64,000 nt of DNA from Osmia lignaria lignaria. Its lineage: Eukaryota > Arthropoda > Insecta > Hymenoptera > Megachilidae. The notes beneath the pieces are model-generated. The model was given only the letters and a program-made list of their open reading frames with translations. It searched no databases and was not told the origin of the DNA. Of the stretch, positions 1 through 12,200 are shown piece after piece. Each line of letters opens with the position of its first letter. Position 1 is the first letter of the stretch. The position numbers were made by a program, and so were the translations under genes. Location: assembly GCF_051020975.1 (NCBI RefSeq), contig NC_135040.1, forward strand, positions 6,627,501 to 6,691,500, read 5' to 3'.

Positions 1-2
1 TA

Positions 3-2865
3 GAGGTTAACGAAGGATGGACTAGACTTAAAAAATTAGAAAGCGAATCTGTATATGAACAGTTAAGTAATTACGAAAGTATTTTACGAGAAGTACTCAA
101 TAGTGAAATAAAAAATGTACATGAAGTACCAAGAATCATGGTCTGGTTTGCAAAATATTTGCCACAGGAACCACTGACTGTTCATCTAATTTCAAATGAC
201 ATTGCAACAATGTTGAGAAATACAGAGATCAGTGACATGTCTCATTTAACTATGATACTTCAAGTATTATTGGATCATAGTATCTATCTGCCAGATTTTA
301 TAAATCATGCAAAGCTATGCGAAGCAATTATAATCAGTTTGTCTAATTTTTCAATGCCTGATGAGTCAAAAAGGATTTTGGAGTTCAATGATAATGCTAC
401 TAAAGTGGAATACTTTTTAAAAATGGTACAAACAAGGTCCAAAAATATAGAAAACAATAATTTAATTTTTACATGCTTGCAAACATTATATAGAATTATA
501 TCAGATACCAAAAGGAAACAAGATCCTGGACCTGGTCTGGCAGCTGTATTACAAGTAGTAGAACCATCAATTATACCTCAAGCTGTTTTATGGATCCTAT
601 CTGAATCGCATTGTGATTCTCAGTTAGCTCAAGCTCTAAAGGTTCTCTGTAGTTGGCTTCCAAAGTGGAGAGGTGATCGACTTAGCATTTGGATTATGGA
701 ATTTATACTTGGCTTAGAAAAGCAGCATAAGTATTCTATACTTATGGAGGTGACCAAAGCGTCGCTCTATGTAATGTTTTGCGCTTTATCGGTACCGGTA
801 ATTCGTCAGAATGCTTCTACAATTATATTTTATGTTTTAAAAAGACAAGGGCATCCGTCGTTGTTTAGAAATATAGTACGTAATACACAAATGATATTGT
901 CTTATTTAACGAAAGAAGACTCGGAATCGAGCAAAGAATGCATACAAAATTTGGTCGATATTATGAAAACGCTTATGTTAAGATTTCCAGGCCTAAGTGT
1001 CTTCAACAATTTAGAGAACAGTTTACCGGTCCCACCACGAATGCATATTGTTAAGGAATTATGGACCGAGCATGTGTGGGTAGACGAAATAGAAGAGGTT
1101 GAACCAGTAATCGAACCATTAAAACCACACGTGGAAAAAGTCGGGCTTTCAAATCTTGGAAATACATGTTATATGAATAGTGTATTACAAGCACTGTTAA
1201 TGACCAAGCGATTCTGTTATGAAGTATTACTGTACAAACCTATGAGCAAAGCCGACGATCAAGTTGTACTTAAAAAGTTACAGAATTTGTTTACACTGTT
1301 GTTATATTCCAAAAGGATTACCTTGGCGCCAACTGAAATTTTATTAGCTTCCCGTCCTGCTTATTTTCTACCGGGTCAACAGCAAGATAGTTCAGAATTT
1401 CTCTGGTTAATATGCTGCTAGTATTTTTATGTTTATTTTTTACACCAAAGTATAAAATTTTATAGCTATTATTTGTAAGTTTGTTAGTAAGAAATAATCA
1501 TGTCATTTATTTCAGCGCATTTTTATATTTAACATTGAAAACGATTCCTTTTTTTCTCATTAATTCTTTTCTTCATTTGTTCTATGAATTCTTGATATCT
1601 TATCTGTATTAAATAATTTCTTTATTGTTAACAGTCACCTTTTAGACCTTTTACACGAGCAAGAAAAATCCGCTCCTATAAACTGTGAGGGTAATAATTC
1701 TAATCTCAAGTATAAAGATGATAAAGAAATAAACGACATATCATCGGTAAATGAGGAGGGAGTTAGTATTAAGCGATGGACAACTGAAGAAGACTTAACT
1801 GGTAGTATAGCTTTGGAAAGGAAAACTCAGTCATTAGCTGATTTTACACATGGTAATACGCGTTTCTAATACATTTTAGCACATACAAATTTTATACTTT
1901 GATTAATCGTGTCTATTGCAGGAGAAGATCTAGCACAAGTACAACAGCTTAGTGATTCACACTCAGACTCCACAGACAGTGGTATACAGTCTGTAGGCGG
2001 AGAAGATACGAGTACGCAGGTACCTCTTGTACATAGAGTTCTCGGAGGAAAATGTAAAATAACTTATCAGTGTGCTCAGTGTGATACTAGTTCCCATAAT
2101 ACGGACAAATTTCGTGACTTACAATTGTGCTTCCCAGAAGAGATACAAGAGAATCAAGAGGTTTCTGTACAAGATCTCATTAATTACTATCTAACACCAG
2201 AAAAATTGACCGGTGAAAATAAATACCGTTGCGACAAATGTATGAAATTGTGCGATGCACAGAGAATCATTAAAATCTTGCACGCACCGACATACTTGAT
2301 TTTAATACTGAAACATTTCCGTTATGATTTTGATACTAGACCAAGAACGAAATTACGGCATAAAGTAATGTATAACGAACACATACAGTTACCGGTGTCA
2401 ACGCCGTTATGCACAACCACGGAAACGTATCAATTATATGCTGCGGTTGTTCATTCGGGTTACAGTATGGACTATGGTCATTACTTTACGTATGCTCGTG
2501 ATTCGAAACAAAATTGGTATAAATTCAATGATAGTTACGTATCGCAAACAACGTTCAATGACTTCAAAGAGTTAAAACCACCGGACACACCTTATATATT
2601 GTTCTACGAGAAAATTGTACCATTTGAAGGAGTTTACGACGAAGACAAACCTGAATTGTCAACGCTAAGTAAACATTTACAAGAACTTGTGGAAAATGAT
2701 ACTACAGCTTACATAGAAGAATTAAGGCACCAAGCAGAAAAATCACAACGAGGCCGACATAATTCGATGTTACTACGAAAGAATGAAAATTCAGACGATG
2801 AAAATCCTCCTCCCAGTAGCTGTCGAGGTGCGGTTAATATGCCTGCGAGTCGTTTCCTCTATTAA
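3..2865 (+). CDS. USP35/USP38-type ubiquitin carboxyl-terminal hydrolase, 5'-partial
   Basis: This is a cysteine-protease deubiquitinase of the USP (C19) family that removes ubiquitin from proteins. The visible exons are <3-1405, 1635-1852 and 1922-2865; introns are 229 and 69 bp with GT/AG borders, and the phases join to 854 codons plus TAA. The reading frame is open to the window edge, so the N-terminus is missing. The first ~380 visible residues are helical, repeat-like and without a catalytic motif, as expected for the N-terminal region of USP35/38. The Cys box NLGNTCYMN follows (catalytic Cys codon 1167-1169). The first join restores SSEFLCHLLDLLHEQEKS, typical of USP QQD-box regions. 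Two CxxC pairs (near 2071-2082 and 2230-2241) fit the zinc-binding finger. The His box GHYFTYARD has its catalytic His at 2479-2481, and FND supplies the third residue at 2530-2532. An acidic Ser-rich linker lies in exon 2. All catalytic residues are present, so it should be active. The USP35 versus USP38 split is vertebrate and is not resolved here. Confidence 0.93.
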
Positions 2866-4582
2866 ATTAGTTTTCTATTTAAATGGTATATTCTTTTATG
2901 AAACCGAATGCTTCAGGTAAATTTCTAATACATTTTCCTTACTTCAAGAAGGGAAATAAAGTTCCTTTATAAGTACAGTGCTATTGCCTCGATTGGTGTA
3001 AACGTTCAAGCACATTCAAAAACAGTATTGTACGGAAATTTTTACTTATTATTCTAATTAGTTTTTTGATGTGTTCTGTTATTGTAAATTTCTATATAGT
3101 TAGAACTAATTTGTACATCAATGTATATTTCATCATTACTTTTAGTGTTCAGATAACATGTTAACATTAATCGATATTTCATTAAAATGTTGTAAAGTAA
3201 CGATGGCTATGCGAATATTCACGAGTTCTTAAAATCTTCTTTTTCTTTCTACTTTTATAATATTTAAACTGCCTTTTCATTCGAATTTCATGACGCGGTA
3301 GTTTAACAGATTGACAATTGTTACATTATCGATACGGAAAAGTGCATTATAAAATTGTAATTTAAAGAAGAACAGAAACTTAATATTTTATAAGAAATGT
3401 AACACGATTGGTTGTTTATATGTATATATTATATATATGCGTATAAAAAAGCTGTGCATAATATCTCTAATATTATTATATAATATATTCGCACATCATT
3501 TGATACCGATATAAATCTTCTGTCACGTGCATAAAAACATATGTTATTTTTAACAATACATTTACTTCTAACGTTCATTCTTACTTTATCCGTTAACTCT
3601 TCGATAAATGCAATGTATATAAATTTGTAATTTACTTGCAATTTATATCGTAGCTTTTATATAAACGTTACAAAATCGATTAATGCTTATAAGTTAACAT
3701 TCATTGTAGAATTGTTGTAATATTAACGAAAAAGAAAAAAAAAAAAAATTGTAAAGATGACGGTTGCTATCGTTGTAAATAGGTATATTTTAATCGTGAT
3801 GATTAAAAAAGAGAGAGAAGAAAAAAAGAGAAACTCCAAGCATTATGAATCTGTGATAAATTTATACTGTCAAATCGATGATATTAATTCCTTAGCTCAG
3901 TATTCAAAAAAGAAAAGAAAAAAAGGATACGTTATCGGTCTTAATTTATATTCGATGCATCATAACTATAAAATATTTATTAGGTTTTTATATAATTGTA
4001 AATCATTTAAAATAGTACGCGAATAAATTATTCATAGCAATTCTTTTTTTATCTAGACTTAATCTTGTATTTATTGTTCATTTTACTATTAATAGGAAAT
4101 ATTATATAAAAAATTATCCAAGCATCACAATTATTTTCAGGATAATAAATAAATCGTTCGAGTAATATTTTATCGCCCAAATACATTCTTATTATATAAA
4201 TTTCGGTGCTACTCTTCTGTTAGTTTTTGTAGTATGTTAACATAATGCCAGTGTGAAAGATCCATTAATTTAAACTAATAAAATGATAATTAATATGATA
4301 ATTTTTCACTGGACTATACGATAATTTATCATTTTCCTATACATTTTTTCTTTCGTGATTGTCTCTTTAAGTACCGTAGCAGCTTTAAATGGTTCCAATT
4401 TTCTTTATTAAATAATTAATGAAATGATAGAGGATTCACATTAATATTGTGTTTATATGCGCATTTTTATCTTAATACGGTGTTTCATAATTGAATGTAT
4501 CTCTGGTGAGATAACGATTATTTCATTTAGTATCTGTGAATACCTGGTGTAGATTTGACTACAAGTTCCCACCTGAATTACT
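2866..4582. other. Intergenic region between USP and sugar transporter
   Basis: Very AT-rich DNA holding the USP 3' UTR and the upstream region of the transporter. It contains an A-rich tract near 3729-3748 and TA-rich runs near 3420-3490. An 89-codon plus-strand ORF at 3757-4026 is Lys/Tyr/Ile-rich, sits in A-rich sequence and has no recognisable domain, so I do not call it a gene. No RNA gene or transposon ends were recognised. Confidence 0.6.
2955..2960 (+). terminator. Candidate poly(A) signal of the USP gene
   Basis: A canonical AATAAA hexamer lies about 90 nt after the USP stop codon in an AT-rich 3' region. No transcript evidence is available; longer 3' ends are possible. Confidence 0.45.
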
Positions 4583-4664
4583 ATGAAGAAACTGTATTTA
4601 GCTACGATTGCCAGTAAGTAAATACTGATTATACAACTGATTATACGATCAATAATCCTGTAAT

Positions 4665-4696
<32 letters not shown>

Positions 4697-6409
4697 TAAT
4701 AATAATGAAATATTTATCAGGTAACTTGGGCATGCTATCTTATGGTCTCTGTTTTGGTTGGGCCTCGCCATCGTTACCCGTTTTATTGCAAGACGATAGT
4801 CCTATACGTTTAACCGCACAACAAGCTACATGGGTTACATCGTTTCATACCATTGGTGGAACCATTGGTTCCCTTCTCTGTTATTTCATTTTAAACGTGA
4901 TCGGTCGAAAATGGTCCCTACTCCTGACCGCGATACCAGCGGTCATAGGATGGATGATGATCGCTCTAGCGACATCGGCATGGGTAATTTTATTAAAAAT
5001 TGTCATAATTCAGTAGCCAGAGTTTTTCAATTGAAAATCTTAACTTAGTTTCGCGGTTTTAGTTTGATCGCGCGATACGTCTAATACTTTAAGCCGTGCA
5101 AGGTGATACCGATTATCAGTTTAATCTCCTAACGACTGTTCGTATCACGAAGCACGATTTTTATTTTTTATCCGACTTCGAAAAGGAGGAGGATACTTAA
5201 TTCAATATATGTATATATATATTTTTTTTCGTTTTCGAAATTCAATTTCTCCTATTCGTTTCTATTCTTGTCTAGGAATTGATGGCTGGAAGATTCTCGT
5301 ACGGTTTGAGCACCGGTTACGGCTACATATCCGCCACCGTATACATGGGTGAAATATCACCGGCTAACATACGTGGGATATTAACATCCACGTTAACCAT
5401 AGCTTCGAAGCTCGGGGTGTTCATCGAATGGACGATAGGTCCGTTTCTTTCATTAAGAAACTTGGCACTGGTGTCCTCGTTAGCACCTATTATCTTCATC
5501 TTCAGCGTTCTATGGGTACCGGAGTCCCCTTATCAATTGATGCGATCCGAAAGACATCACCAGGCGATTGAGTCACTTATGCAATTAAGAGGAAGCACGG
5601 ATGTTTCCATCGAGGCTGATGCCATTGAAAAATCGGTCAAGATAGATCTTGCCAATGACACAGGTTTATGGGAATTGTTTAGAGTGTCTGGCAATCGAAA
5701 GTGCGTGTATTTTCGAATAATTTCTATGTTCAGGAAATTCGAAAAATTATAATAATTGCTTTTGTTTCTTTTTTTTTATTTATTCCTCAGAGCGTTATTT
5801 ATCGTATTGGGACTGGTGATAATTCAACAATGGAGCGGTAGCCAGGCGATAATGTCTTACGCCGAATTAATTTTCAACGCGACGGGTGACCAACTGCAAG
5901 GTAAATACGTGACCATGATATTGGGTGCTATCCAAGTAGTATGCACTATATTTGGCACGACCGTGGTGGATCGGTTCGGTAGGAGGCCGTTGCTAATGAT
6001 ATCCGCCTTCGGCACTTCCGTCTCGACTTTTCTCGTCGGTTTATTTTTCTTCCTTCAAAATAACGAAACGGACGTCGGCATGATTACTTGGTTGCCTGCT
6101 ACGGGATCGATACTTTACGTGATCATGTATGCCTTCGGCTTGGCCGCGCTTCCGTTCACCGTGATGAGCGAAGTTTTTCCTACCAACGTTAAAGCTCTCG
6201 GTACTGGAATCGGGATGTTCGTTTGCAATGGTTCCGCTGTTATAGTCACATCGATTTATCAAAGTATCGTCGAACAATATGGTATACACGCTGCTTTCTG
6301 GCTGTTCTCAACGATCAGTCTTTCAGGGGTCGTTTTCGTATTTTATTACATGCCCGAGACGAAGGGAAAAACGTTACAGGAGGTGCAGGAGCAATTGCAC
6401 GGACGATAA
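4583..6409 (+). CDS. Facilitative sugar transporter, MFS, insect Tret1-like
   Basis: This encodes a 12-TM sugar facilitator of the plasma membrane, probably for a hexose or trehalose; the substrate cannot be read from sequence. Exons are 4583-4613, 4721-4983, 5276-5700 and 5791-6409; introns are 107, 292 and 90 bp with GT/AG borders. The product is 445 residues, usual for the family (about 450-500). The start ATG follows an in-frame TGA (4574-4576). Family marks in order: NLGMLSYGLCFGWASPSLP in TM1, GRKWS after TM2, MGEISPANIRG after TM4, PESPYQL after TM6, QQWSGSQAIMSYAE in TM7, DRFGRRP between TM8 and TM9, and PETKGKT after TM12. MSEVFPTNVK also matches insect Tret1-like proteins. The first coding exon is only 31 nt and encodes ten residues plus one base. 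Tret1 orthology is not shown, because insects carry many paralogues. Confidence 0.92.
4669..4696 (+). repeat. A28 homopolymer in transporter intron 1
   Basis: A run of 28 A followed by short TAA units lies just before the exon 2 acceptor (CAG at 4718-4720). The usual pyrimidine tract is missing; only TATTTATCAG precedes exon 2. The run may be length-variable and prone to sequencing error. Confidence 0.85.
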
Positions 6410-6476
6410 TTATTGTAAATATTATTAGAAAATTTTGTCTTTGAAAGAATATGAAACTCTTGTTTCGTGAATGATT

Positions 6477-6482
6477 ATTAAA
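6477..6482 (+). terminator. Candidate poly(A) signal (ATTAAA) of the transporter
   Basis: ATTAAA lies about 68 nt after the stop. A stronger AATAAA at 6575-6580 lies further on, inside the transposon-like element that starts at 6510. Which one is used cannot be told from sequence. Confidence 0.35.
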
Positions 6483-6509
6483 TGAACTTGAAATATTAAT
6501 TAATAGTAA

Positions 6510-7249
6510 AAGGGGAGGTTACCGTCAAGATGTATGAAAAATGCGTGAAGTTTTGGAATTTCTTTTTGATATAAAATAAATACTTTTCGATATAGGTTTC
6601 AACGTAATATATTCTTGTATAATTGAAAATTAAATTTCAATTTTGTTATGAAAAAGAAGTCCAAAGTGACGGCTCTAGTTCCCGTCATATAGTAAATAAA
6701 TGCACAACGTGTTTTGCTCTACGCGGGGCGCTCCACAGCCTTGTTAGTTTATCTGAACCAAAAACGGATTCAGAATTACTAAGCTAGAATAAATTTGAGG
6801 GGCCTTACCGTTTTTCATTTTCTAACAATCCCTTGGATAAGAAAATGGCAGCCGTTTGAAGAAAAAACAGAATTTTTTTGCTGTTTTTTTTTTGTTCAAT
6901 AGGCGAAAAGAACATTTGTAAATTAATTTTTAACAAAAATCGCTTCGTCATGGCCCCGCAAATTGAATTTTCTTTCAATTGGCGGAGGATTCATGTGAAT
7001 CGGTTAATCCGATGAAGCTGTAGAGCGCCCCGCGCTCTAAGAAATGCTGTTTCGAGAAAAACACATTTAAAGTTTAAAATTCTAAGAAATCGTATTTAAT
7101 GTTTCTTTTTGACAACTTACATTTAATCAGCTATTCCAGCACCATACATAGGCGTTCTAAACACTTTAAGGATGCAAATTATGTAAAAAAAAAGAAAATC
7201 GAATTTACGGTATGAACGGTATTACGAAAATGAACGGTAACCTCCCCTT
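6510..7249. mobile_element. 740-bp non-autonomous DNA transposon (MITE-like)
   Basis: The left end 6510-6525 (AAGGGGAGGTTACCGT) is the exact reverse complement of 7234-7249, a perfect 16-bp terminal inverted repeat. A second, inner inverted pair lies nearly symmetrically: 6723-6739 against 7017-7033 with 16 of 17 positions matching, 197 and 208 bp or less from the outer repeats on each side. The right inner arm is part of a hairpin, AGAGCG-CCCCG-CGCTCT (7022-7038). No transposase ORF is present. No convincing target-site duplication was found, so the superfamily is open and the true ends may lie a few bases outside. It sits 100 bp behind the transporter stop. Confidence 0.7.
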
Positions 7250-8642
7250 GTGCGTATTTTGATAATAACGAAAATTTGAGAAATTAACGATAAACGATTT
7301 GTTTAGATTATGTAAATCGCTGTCTGATCCACGCTGCTCGTTACTACTGATGCTAATTGCATGCAAGCTATTACTACTGGCAGTAGTCATTTCCCGATGT
7401 TGATCAGTCGTATAATACATGTGTCACGTGAAATTACATAATCAACAAATTGTTATTCTATTCATGTTTCCACCCTTATTAATGTTTCATCCCCTTAATT
7501 GTGTTATAAGATTATTTAGTAAATTATTCAAAAATTTAATTGTATAAATTCTACGTTGAATATTTGAAGAAAATTATTTCAATATCGAAGTTCGGGAAAC
7601 GGTGCGTTATTAAAAAATTTTAGAAGATTATTCCATCACTGTTACCTTTTTCTTTTTCCAATTTTAAATTGAAAATAAACAAGCACGTTTTACTCGGAAC
7701 AAACGAATTAATACCTTTACACGATATATTGTGAATAACAGGCTGATATTTGCATATAAGCATATTTCTCTGTATGATAAAAATATTGTGCAGATGAAAT
7801 TTCTCCGAATTAATTGAACGTAAAGGGATAAACATTCGACGTGGAAAATGAAATAACGTTAGGTTGCTCGCAGCTCGTATTACTTATCATGCAAACAATC
7901 AATTCCGTTACCTACAGTGTAAATTGCAAATAAATAGATGACCGTTTGAGATCTGCACGCAAAAGATGAATACCATTTTATTTGCATTTTATCTGTAGGT
8001 ACTTACCATCCGTATCGAGTACCCTTTGCAATTGTTATTAATTTCCTGAAAATCGAATACCTGTACAAACGTATTCACTATTTATTTTCATTGTAATTTT
8101 CATTGTAGGTCGTCGTTGAAAAATAATAATCATTGTTTTAAAAAACCACATAAACGATTTATTGAAAATGTTTAAACAGCCTTTTAAAAGTTCTCTTCGG
8201 GATCTATACAAACAGGTACTGTAATACGATGAAATTTATAATCATATGTACATCGAAGAATACGAGCAGTCTGAGAATCGAAAATATTTCATTGTTGGTA
8301 TAAATATGTATTTCAAGTATGCATAAAGTATGCAATCGTAGATGCGTTCTCATCGCAACTCTGAAATTCGTCCCCGATCAGTTTCGAAACGTGGATTAAA
8401 TCGAACAATTTTCGAACGATAACCATTGATACGTCTATCTTCGTTCGAAAGATCGATGCTCATTACCACGACGATAGAATTGTCATATTTGTGACGTTAA
8501 ATATTGATCGGCAATGGCGTAAATATTTATCCTTAGATTCGACCCGACCAAAAATTCTTTTGCTTCTGCTCCCCGAGAAACTTTGCAGAGGCGGATCCAT
8601 TTATACGTTGTAGGAGGTAAAATAATTATTTTAGGGGATTAG

Positions 8643-8737
8643 GAATTTCAGAATTTTAGAATTTTAGAATTTTAGAATTTTAGATTTCAGAAATTTAGAA
8701 ATTTGAAATTTTCGAAATATAGAAATTTCGAATTTTT
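8643..8737. repeat. AGAATTTT-type tandem repeat
   Basis: Four to five copies of an 8-9 nt unit (AGAATTTT) run into the variants AGAAATTT and CGAAATAT. Related degenerate runs occur near 14980-15020 and 16886-16952. Confidence 0.8.
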
Positions 8738-9263
8738 TACTAAAATCATAACTCGCGAAGTTATTCACCCCAATCTAGAATCCGCCTGTGAAACTTTGTA
8801 CCTTGATTTACCACCGCGGTGACATTCCAAACTTTCTCAATTTCCTGTTCTAACGTCAATCTGATTTTTCATTGGTAAAAACCGTGGAGTTGCAACGAAA
8901 ATCGTGACCGTGGACGACAAGCAGGCAACATTATCGCGATCGTGGCACGAAACTCGGACAATTATCGGAGAACCGATGACCAGATTCTATTAGTTGGAAG
9001 TAATTCGCGGGGGCCGAATCCGTCGATAGAGCAAACTGTCGACATTCGCTGTCGAGGATCGCTTTCATCGAACCACTGTTACGACTGGTAAAACGACCAC
9101 CATCGGTTATCGAACTTGTATCCCGATGGTGCTCTTTACGAGGATAAATTATTCATTGAATCGACCGTAGTGGAAACGTTCTACGAATGGGCAAAGAAAA
9201 CCCGTAAAATGGCAACAAGAAGCTGTCATGATCATTGACACGGGACAGGGATGGACAATGGTT

Positions 9264-12200
9264 TCAGGTGTATCGTACTTCGGTCATTTTCTGAGATTGA
9301 ATGGATGGATCGATCATCGTTGGGTCCGATGGTATCGCGTATTCATTCTCCGTCTCCTTGTTGGCTACCAGCATCGTGATCGAGCTCTCTGAAACACACA
9401 GAGTGAAAGATCTGATGTTTCGAAATAGCCTTTGTATTTAATCAAAGAAGCTCTGCAACAAGTGTCGTCAAGAAATATGCATAGAAAATAATAAATTCGT
9501 TGCACATCGAACAGGCTAATTTCGAAACATTGAAAATTTCATATAAAAGTATGAATCTACCAGATTTTCCTTTCTGGCTGTCCGACGCTGTATCAGGAAA
9601 CTGGACGTGCTTTCTCGACGATTTACCAGCGACGGGACTTTTCTCCGACGAGACAGTATTTTGGCCCGTAGGACTTTGCGTCGGTGTTGCGGTTACTTTG
9701 GTTTCGTTGTTGGTCGCTGCTCGTCGAGAACTCAAACAAGAGGTGGCGGTTGTAGTCAGCGGATGTGTGGCGTATCTGACTGCTGGAACCTTTAAAGAAC
9801 ACTTCATAAGGTCCATTTTATAATTAACTTCCTGCAGTTCTATCGCTTTTGTGAAGATAACGAGAATCTACCGAGTATGTACCGTGCGTCGCCGACTCTC
9901 CGGACGAACGTTTTCCGAACCTTTCAAGGATTACCTTACGAATTTCTATCGAACCTGTTATCCGAATGCACATCGCGAGTCATATTATGCATATTAATTT
10001 GAACGATACTTGTTTGGGAGGGCCTTCGATACGAAAGGGCATCGCGACGTCAAGCGCCCTTTGTACAAAGGTAATAATACGAGTCCATCCGTACATTGAT
10101 GCGAATGTATAACGTCATTGGTGACACAATCTACATTAATCAATATTCCTGGTCATGATCGAGTTTTCTCTTGGGATGCACTTCTGATTGCACCTTGCTA
10201 TTTGCAATATTGCATTTCTGATAAATAATTTAAATCTGAAGAAACTAACGTTAGATTTTTAATGGAATATCTTTATTAATAGCTGTTTCATAATTGTCGT
10301 TAAAAATAATGGTGTTCAGGAAGTGTCTTTTGTAAGGAGTTGGAGGACAGTCGTTTGAATTCTAGAGATAAGGATTTAAGAGGGTTCTCTGTGTAATTAC
10401 AATGCCAGTTCGAAGTTGTCTGGCACAAATCTCATTATTTCTCAAGAAATTAATGGCACGGGAGATTCCGATGTTAAATCCGCAAGGGAACTTCGGATCT
10501 GTTAAAATCTCGTACATTTTACATAACGTGCTTTCACCCGTGAACTTGGCTCTGATATAACAAAAAAAGGCAACGTTTCTATCAAAAAATCACGAGGATA
10601 ACAGTTATCCTGTATTAAGATAACAAAATTGGATGTTATCGATACTCTTAAGAGCTTTTCGTATTGGAAGTCCAGCGATTTTCTGGGGAAAAACAAAAGA
10701 GGATATCATTTGATCCGACTTTTTGTGCGTTAGATTACAATGGTATCACATTTTCATTGATTCTACATAATTGTTTGTTACCGTACCAAACGACGGATAT
10801 TATAGTGTAACGTTTCCAGATTCTCCGAAACTTTCTTTTATTTTTTTCCCCGAAGCTTTTATCTAATAATTAACTTTAGGTCCAGTTTCATCTATTAATA
10901 TATGATCAGAATCCATTTCTATTTCTCACGAATGGAACTCGAAACTTCGCAGATATAAATTAGATAATAACAATTGGAAAATACGGTTAGTACACTTAAC
11001 TTTTCGTCCCTTATCCCTGTCCTGTTCCCGTTGAGACACTCTCAGAATACTGACCCTGTATTCGTAGTCATCTGCGGCTGTGCCTCGACCGTTCGTATAT
11101 TCTTGATACTGGGAGATCACGCACAACAGGGAATATATCTGAAGTAAAGGATACGTTGGAATATAGCCCGATAAATTGTCTCCTCCTCGTCCGACAACCT
11201 AACAGATTGTTTCTACTGATATTTTATAACTGATATTAAAAGATGAAATTAACCAAGTTTCATCCACACCGCGAACTATGATATCGAATTTTTTAAGACG
11301 ATGACGTTAATGTTTAATAAATATTAAATATATGGACTGAAATCCACTCACGTTCAAACATAGAAGAAAGAAGTTCAACGTGTACAGCATCACTTTGGTC
11401 GGGTCAAAGGAGGACTGAAACAGAATCACGTTAAAATTAAATCCACTCTGAAATACACCATCCAAACGTATCGTAAATCCATCATTCAGAGATTCCAAAA
11501 TAAAACACTAATGTCGACGTTTCATAAAAGCACTCGATGAAAATCATCAAAGTGCAAAGTAATCTCGGAAATTTGTCATCGTATTGAAAAGTAAATCGAA
11601 AGGAGAGCTTCGAGGCAAAAAGAAAATCGGGTGAAAGCATCGATTTGATGAAATATGGAAACAATTATTCGTCTGGAAAAAATGTATAATCTATCTTTTA
11701 TGGTGTTTGGAACAAAGAAACCTTTTACTTTTCTTTTTTACCATACCTTCTCTTTGTGTCAATAAATGTGGTATATAATATCAATGTTGCGCGTGGGATG
11801 ATAAAAAAATTGGAAACTTCAGTTTCAAAAGTCTTTTCAATTCTAATAAAAGCGATCGAGTGTTTCGTGTGCAATTTAATTGAAAGGTATGACAAATTCT
11901 TGGCAGAAAATAATTTTCATGATTAAAGTTTCATTATTTTCCAATAAGCTTCGTTGCGTTTCTCTTCTTGTCGCAATGTAAAATTTCGATGAGGAACCGT
12001 AACGGTAACGGAAATCGATTACAAGAGGGCAATGAAGGCTGAGGCTTTCTATTATTCGTGGTACGTTCATTGTATACCAGTTGTAAAACGTTATTCAATA
12101 TCCTGCTAAAAACTTGTGTGGTTGATACAAAAGCTACGAGTAAAACCTATGCTGTACGCAATTTGCATATCATTTTCCTTTCCTTTGTTAACAAAAGATT

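Larger units (their letters stand above)
6410..9263. other. Convergent intergenic region, transporter to tetraspan gene
   Basis: This holds the ends of two converging genes, the transposon-like element (6510-7249) and the AT-rich repeat (8643-8737). The rest, about 7250-8640 and 8740-9263, is AT-rich to mixed DNA in which I see no supported gene. ORFs of about 70 codons near 7205 and 7620 (minus strand) have no recognisable domain. Confidence 0.6.

Noticed and set aside
9442..9560. Reading through exon 7 of the tetraspan gene to the TGA at 9442
   Set aside because: A donor at 9561/9560 and a strong acceptor (GTGTGTTTCAG) before 9388 join in phase to a 41-residue C-terminus ending at TGA 9264. 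Read-through adds a less plausible hydrophobic tail; it could still exist as an isoform.
9500..9823. 107-codon plus-strand ORF with two hydrophobic stretches
   Set aside because: It lies antisense to exon 7 of the minus-strand tetraspan gene, whose splice borders and phase fit on both sides. The plus-strand reading is a shadow.
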